DNA of 47,582 bases from CAZLKN01 sp964560135 (lineage in GTDB: Bacteria > Actinomycetota > JAICYB01). The translations under genes were made by a program, and so were the position numbers. Of this stretch, positions 43,987-47,582 are shown in pieces. The stretch covers positions 1 to 47,582 of the forward strand of contig CAZLKN010000025.1 of assembly GCA_964560135.1 (NCBI GenBank), given 5' to 3'. How positions within the stretch are numbered: position 1 is the stretch's first letter; the number at the start of each line of letters is the position of its first letter. The notes beneath the pieces were generated by a model. That model saw only the letters and a list, made by a program, of their open reading frames with translations, had not been told where the DNA came from and did not search any database.

Positions 43987-45051
43987 ATGGCGCAGTCCGT
44001 ACCCTCCCGTCCCGCGCGTCGCCGGTACACCACCGGTGACGAAGCGCTCGACCAGCAGATCGCCGAGCTGGTCGAGGTCTCCGGTGCCGACGAGCGCACC
44101 GCGGAGCTCATCACGCACATCGTGACCACCGGGTTGCTCCTGGCCCGCGATGGTGCCTCCAGGCTCGACCTGAAGATCATCAACGCGGCCCTCAAGGAGA
44201 TGCGCTACGCGTTCAAGATCTTCGCTCCCTACCGCCACGTGCGGAAGGTGAGCGTGTTCGGGTCGGCGCGCACCGCGCACGGGCACCCCGACTACGAGCA
44301 GGCGCTGAAGTTCGGCACGACGGCCGGCGAGCGGGGCTGGATGGTCGTGACCGGAGCGGGTCCGGGGAGCATGGCCGCAGCCAACGAGGGGGCCGGCGCT
44401 GCGCGGAGCTTCGGGGTGAACATCCGGCTGCCCTTCGAAGCCGAGCCGAACCCGTTCATCGCCGAGGATCCGAAGCTGATCAACTTCAAGTACTTCTTCA
44501 CCCGCAAGCTGATGTTCATCAAGGAGGCCTCCGGGTTCGTGCTGCTGCCCGGCGGGTTCGGCACGATGGACGAGGCATACGAGCTACTCACCCTCACCCA
44601 GACCGGCAAGAGCGACCTCCACCCGATCATCCTCCTCGACCCCCCGGGGGGCACGTTCTGGAAGAGCTGGATGCGCTTCGTGCAGGAAGGCCTCCTCGAC
44701 AGCGGCTACATCTCCCCGGAGGACCTCCGGCTGTTCAAGCTCACCGACTCCGCCGAAGACGCGATGGCCGAACTCGACCGCTTCTACCGCAACTTCGACT
44801 CGATGCGGTTCGTCGGCGACCGGCTGGTGCTCCGCCTCAAGCGGGCCCCCGACGACGAGGAATGCCGACGCCTCTCCGAGGAGTTCGCGGACATCATCGT
44901 GTCCGGGGCCATCGAGCGGGTCGAGCCGTCGAAGGCCGAGGAGCAGGACGACGACGCGCTCGACATGCAGCGGATCGGATTCGTGTACGACCGGGCCTCC
45001 TACGGCCGGTTCCGTCTGCTGATCGACAAGCTCAACGAGATCCAGGTCTGA
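43987..45051 (+). CDS. LOG-family (TIGR00730-like) nucleotide-hydrolase-fold protein
   Basis: A 354-residue protein. The Rossmann-like LOG core is clear: VSVFGSARTAHGHPDYEQA, VTGAGPGSMAAANEGA, KYFFTRKLMFIKEASGFVLL and PGGFGTMDEAYELLTL, the PGGxGTxxE signature. Family members release bases from nucleoside monophosphates (cytokinin-activating type) or bind nucleotides. About 80 N-terminal helical residues and a C-terminal region of about 90 residues extend the usual 190-residue core, a longer subtype common in actinobacteria. ATG start. It overlaps the convergent zinc-ribbon gene by 20 bases. Confidence 0.93.
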   Translation: MAQSVPSRPARRRYTTGDEALDQQIAELVEVSGADERTAELITHIVTTGLLLARDGASRLDLKIINAALKEMRYAFKIFAPYRHVRKVSVFGSARTAHGHPDYEQALKFGTTAGERGWMVVTGAGPGSMAAANEGAGAARSFGVNIRLPFEAEPNPFIAEDPKLINFKYFFTRKLMFIKEASGFVLLPGGFGTMDEAYELLTLTQTGKSDLHPIILLDPPGGTFWKSWMRFVQEGLLDSGYISPEDLRLFKLTDSAEDAMAELDRFYRNFDSMRFVGDRLVLRLKRAPDDEECRRLSEEFADIIVSGAIERVEPSKAEEQDDDALDMQRIGFVYDRASYGRFRLLIDKLNEIQV

Positions 45052-45286
45052 GTCCCGGCGGGTCGTTCTCCCGTTCGTCGGTTTCGGCTTCCTTGGGCTG
45101 CCCGTCGGTCGAGGCCCGAACCATCCGTTGGCGCAGGACGGCCACGGGCGGCCGGTCCGCCGACGCCGGTGTGATCTCCAGGCCCGCGCACTCCGGACAG
45201 ACCACCGTCAGGGGGCCGAAACCCGCGAAGACCAGCAACCGTCCGACCCCGTAGCACACCGGGCATCCGTTCGACATCCTCCTCAC
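45032..45286 (-). CDS. Small zinc-ribbon-like protein
   Basis: An 84-residue protein whose first 35 residues hold two CxxC pairs (GCPVCYG and VCPECAG), likely binding one zinc, and then a polar disordered tail. Start uncertain: GTG 45286, or ATG 45277 (MSNGCPVC), which is directly preceded by GAGGAGG but with too little spacing. Divergent from the metallophosphoesterase; the CRP-like site lies between them. No function assignable. Confidence 0.6.
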   Translation of the reverse strand: MRRMSNGCPVCYGVGRLLVFAGFGPLTVVCPECAGLEITPASADRPPVAVLRQRMVRASTDGQPKEAETDERENDPPGLRPGSR

Positions 45287-45348
45287 CCCCGTCGCTCGTC
45301 AACGGTGGGGAAGGTGGGCCGAGCCTAGGCTGCGATCACGCATGGCGC

Positions 45349-45364
45349 TGTGACCTGGGTCACA
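45349..45364. promoter_or_regulatory. Perfect CRP/GlxR-type operator
   Basis: TGTGACCTGGGTCACA is TGTGA-N6-TCACA, the consensus of CRP and of actinobacterial Crp/GlxR proteins, and its arms are symmetric over 7 bases. It is centred about 79 bases before the phosphoesterase ATG and 71 before the zinc-ribbon GTG, so it could control either gene. Regulator gene is not in the window. Confidence 0.65.
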
Positions 45365-45435
45365 CCCGGGAGGATTCCGTCCGTACGTCCGCGAATACCG
45401 CGTCGACGTCGCTCGGCGATGGATCGGGGGTTGGT

Positions 45436-47349
45436 ATGCGGCCTATGGATCGACGGCAGTTCTTCCGGAACACGGGAGCTTTCGCGGCGGCGATGTGCGT
45501 CCCGTCGGTGATCGCGCGCGCCGCGGGAGCGGTGCCGAGAGATGTCTCCGACGAACTGCGGCGTCCGCCCGTGCTTCCCGACGCCTTCCCGAAGGTGGGC
45601 GCGATCATCGCGCCCCTGGCCTCGGTCCCCGCGATCGTGGAGGCGGGGACCACGCTCACGGTGGAGCTGGATCCGCGGCGGGTGGGTGCCGCACACGACC
45701 TGCGGCTGTCGCTGGTCCCCCGGTTCGGGGCCGTGCGTGCGCCAACGGAGCTCGTGCTGCTCGATGTCGGCGGCGAGATCACGAGCCCCCTGTGGCGCGA
45801 CCGCGGCGCACTTCTCGTGACCGCCGCGGTGCCGTCCCTGGGTGGGGTGGCGGAGGACCTATACGACCTGCGGGTCTCCTGGGCCACCGGAGCCGACCAG
45901 CAGCCACGTGCGGTGAAGGTCGTGGAGGCCTACCCGGACAAGCCCCGGTTCGTGATCGTGGCCGACCCATCGGTGGGGGATCCACGCCCGGTCCAGGAGG
46001 GGGCCGAGGATCTGGTGGCCACCGGATCACCCGACTCGCTCACGGACAAGGCCCTGAAGACCCTCGGCATGCCGCCGGACGAACGCATGTGGGCGGCGTT
46101 CAACAAAGTGGTCGACGAGGTGAACCTCGCAGCGCCGGACTTCGTGCTGGTGGCCGGCGATCTCACCTTCGGCCTGTACCCACGGCCCATCAACTACGAG
46201 TTCGAGGAGGCCTACCGGCTGATCAACCGGTTCCGGGTGCCGACCTTCCTCACGCCCGGCAACCACGACCTGTACCACTTCGACTACGACCACGCCGACC
46301 GGCCCCACACCACCGACGGCAAACAGCTCTGGCCGCTGTACTTCGGGCCGCTGCAGTACGCCGTGGACGTGGGTCCAGACCTCCACCTGATGAGCATCAA
46401 CTCTTTCGACTGGCCCGACGACCAACGCAACCCCTTCTACTTCCGGGACGACGGCAGCCAGCGGACGCGCTCCGGCGGATACGTGTCCGACGAGCAGCTC
46501 GACTGGGTCGCTGAGGATCTGCGGGGCTGGCGCGACGGCAACACGGACGGGGCGATCGTGACCTTCGCCCACCACAACCCGTCCTGGCGGGCGCGCCGGC
46601 ACCCGTGGCCCGGCCTGAATCGGCTCGAGCTCCGTGATCTGCTGGCCGAGGTGCGGGCGGGTGCCCACTTCGCCGGTCACACCCACGACGACCGCATCGC
46701 CCGGTACCACGAGGGCGACATCGTGGAGACCAACGGCAACAACGACTTCCCGCGCCGGGAGCTGCACTACATGGACCGCGACGACCTCCTCGACGACTCG
46801 TGGACGCAGGAGGAGCTCGCCGCGATCATTCGCGACCCGTCTCACGGGCCGGTCTTCGTGGACACCACGACAGCCGCCTCCGGTCTGAAGGGGCCCGACT
46901 GGGGACTCGGGAGCTACTGGGGATGGCGCCTTGGCGTGCTCGACCAGCGCGACGGCGGCTACGACCCTGCGGACTTCGGCTACCCGGCCACCGAGGAGTT
47001 CCTGGAGGCCCACGCGGAACGGCCCGAGAACTACAACGCCGACCATGCCCCCCTCGGGGTGTTCTCCTATCCCTCGTACTACCTGGATGAGGCCGTCGAG
47101 GGCCCGAACGACGGCACGGCGGGACGCGTGCGGGTGGCGATCACGAGCCGGCTCCTGGTCGACCTGCGGACCGTGGTGCTGGTATCGGTCGCCGCACCGG
47201 ATGCCGGCAGCGTGACCGTGGACGGCGGGACGGTCGTGGGGGCACGCTCCGCCGACGGCGTCACCGACCTGTGGGTCGAGGTGACGGTGCCGAGCGAAGG
47301 GCAGGCGGTCGTCGAGGCGAGGGCGAACACGGGAGCATACCCGCTGTAG
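45436..47349 (+). CDS. Tat-exported calcineurin-like metallophosphoesterase
   Basis: A 637-residue protein with a twin-arginine signal (MDRRQFFRNTGAFAAAMCVPS). The metal motifs are GDLTFG (241-246), TPGNHDLY (273-280), TFAHHNPSW, and the terminal FAGHTHDD. The first motif, normally DxH, appears as Asp177-Pro-Ser179, so the His ligand is missing. An N-terminal beta domain (about 55-165) precedes the enzyme and a C-terminal beta sandwich (VTVDGGTVVGARSADGVTDLWVEV) ends it. Extracytoplasmic phosphodiesterase or phosphatase is the likely role; phosphate scavenging or envelope turnover is inference. ATG 45436 with GGGGG nearby; ATG 45445 is an alternative. Confidence 0.9.
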   Translation: MRPMDRRQFFRNTGAFAAAMCVPSVIARAAGAVPRDVSDELRRPPVLPDAFPKVGAIIAPLASVPAIVEAGTTLTVELDPRRVGAAHDLRLSLVPRFGAVRAPTELVLLDVGGEITSPLWRDRGALLVTAAVPSLGGVAEDLYDLRVSWATGADQQPRAVKVVEAYPDKPRFVIVADPSVGDPRPVQEGAEDLVATGSPDSLTDKALKTLGMPPDERMWAAFNKVVDEVNLAAPDFVLVAGDLTFGLYPRPINYEFEEAYRLINRFRVPTFLTPGNHDLYHFDYDHADRPHTTDGKQLWPLYFGPLQYAVDVGPDLHLMSINSFDWPDDQRNPFYFRDDGSQRTRSGGYVSDEQLDWVAEDLRGWRDGNTDGAIVTFAHHNPSWRARRHPWPGLNRLELRDLLAEVRAGAHFAGHTHDDRIARYHEGDIVETNGNNDFPRRELHYMDRDDLLDDSWTQEELAAIIRDPSHGPVFVDTTTAASGLKGPDWGLGSYWGWRLGVLDQRDGGYDPADFGYPATEEFLEAHAERPENYNADHAPLGVFSYPSYYLDEAVEGPNDGTAGRVRVAITSRLLVDLRTVVLVSVAAPDAGSVTVDGGTVVGARSADGVTDLWVEVTVPSEGQAVVEARANTGAYPL

Positions 47350-47352
47350 CTC

Positions 47353-47582
47353 TCAGGATGTGTCGGGGTAACCGGGTGGGAGCCCGCTGGGTGGGTCCTT
47401 GCCGAAGAACCGGTTCTTGATCTCTTCGCGTAGTCCCTTGGGGCCGGTCTTCCAGATGCGTCCGTCGGGGGCGCGGAGGGTGAGTCCGGTGTAGGGGTTG
47501 CCTTCGAGTTTCCAGCCGCCTTCGTGGAGGAGCTGGTGTTCGGGTAGGCAGAGGAAGACGACGTTGTGGGCGTCGGTGCGGC
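47353..47582 (-). CDS. HNH endonuclease, DUF222/13E12 type (5' part outside window)
   Basis: The last 76 codons of a minus-strand gene that runs off the right edge. The translation has an HNH C-terminal ending: RTDAHNVVFLCLPEHQLLHE, GGWKLEGNPYTGLTL and RAPDGRIWKTG. This matches the DUF222-HNH proteins that occur in many copies in actinobacteria (13E12 repeat family in mycobacteria). In that family such genes are sometimes used as integration sites. Three bases separate it from the convergent phosphoesterase stop; no terminator seen. Confidence 0.8.
   Translation of the reverse strand, partial: RTDAHNVVFLCLPEHQLLHEGGWKLEGNPYTGLTLRAPDGRIWKTGPKGLREEIKNRFFGKDPPSGLPPGYPDTS

Noticed and set aside
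45360..45887. Antisense open frame over the phosphoesterase start and its promoter
   Set aside because: It would run across the CRP-like palindrome and has no recognisable domain or ribosome site.

Overview
The window is about 47.6 kb of high-GC DNA with tightly packed genes, many joined by 1-4 base stop/start overlaps. An AceE-type pyruvate dehydrogenase E1, a complete Mce lipid-import operon, a DinB/mycothiol-type metal protein, a DUF222-type HNH fragment and frequent GTG starts with GA-rich Shine-Dalgarno sites all suggest an actinobacterium (Actinomycetota). The discrete type II fatty-acid-synthase operon points away from mycobacteria and towards a deeper lineage (Acidimicrobiia, Nitriliruptoria or Thermoleophilia-like), but the exact group cannot be fixed from sequence alone. 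No rRNA, tRNA, CRISPR array or insertion sequence was recognised.

Layout. 1-2301: 3' part of aceE. 2359-3697: two exported proteins of unknown function on a lower-GC patch. 3792-6216: a secreted subtilisin-like protease broken by one frameshift. 6376-6939: a membrane-anchored protein of unknown function. 6971-14285: an ECF sigma factor and a small membrane protein overlap-coupled to a fatty-acid operon (fabD, a biotinyl-like domain without its lysine, fabH, fabG, acpP, fabF, a FabL-type enoyl reductase, and an acyl-CoA carboxylase beta subunit). No 3-hydroxyacyl-ACP dehydratase and no biotin carboxylase are present. 14360-26395: an Mce operon (ATPase, two YrbE/MlaE permeases, six MCE proteins, one Mce-associated protein) that runs on into DUF2207 and LemA genes. 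26424-28882 (minus): an ECF sigma factor and a very large anti-sigma protein with a C-terminal lipoprotein-sensor-like region. 28934-29965 (minus): patatin-like lipase.

30030-34684: a sugar-phosphate operon: a transaldolase/phosphoglucose isomerase fusion whose transaldolase half appears to have lost its catalytic lysine, a short-form 6-phosphogluconate dehydrogenase, and glucose-6-phosphate dehydrogenase; a small helical protein follows. 35201-39180 (minus): a five-gene lipid-related operon (SCP2, unknown, acyl-CoA ligase, DinB-like, DUF72). 39331-41444: two secreted proteins and an SRPBCC protein, separated by a perfect UUCG hairpin. 41451-45286: FAD-dependent ferredoxin-type reductase, metallo-beta-lactamase-fold hydrolase, LOG-family protein and a small zinc-ribbon protein. 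45436-47349: a Tat-exported metallophosphoesterase preceded by a perfect TGTGA-N6-TCACA (CRP/GlxR-type) palindrome. 47353-47582: 3' end of an HNH endonuclease of the DUF222/13E12 type.

How it fits together. The main theme is the cell envelope: fatty acids are made (FAS II), lipids are probably moved (Mce), acyl chains are activated or bound (acyl-CoA ligase, SCP2, patatin), and two ECF sigma systems may sense envelope state. The points most worth a second look are the lysine-less biotinyl-like protein in the FAS operon, the sigma factor translationally coupled to FAS II, the anti-sigma/sensor fusion, the degenerate transaldolase domain, the DUF2207-LemA extension of the Mce operon, and the CRP-type site.
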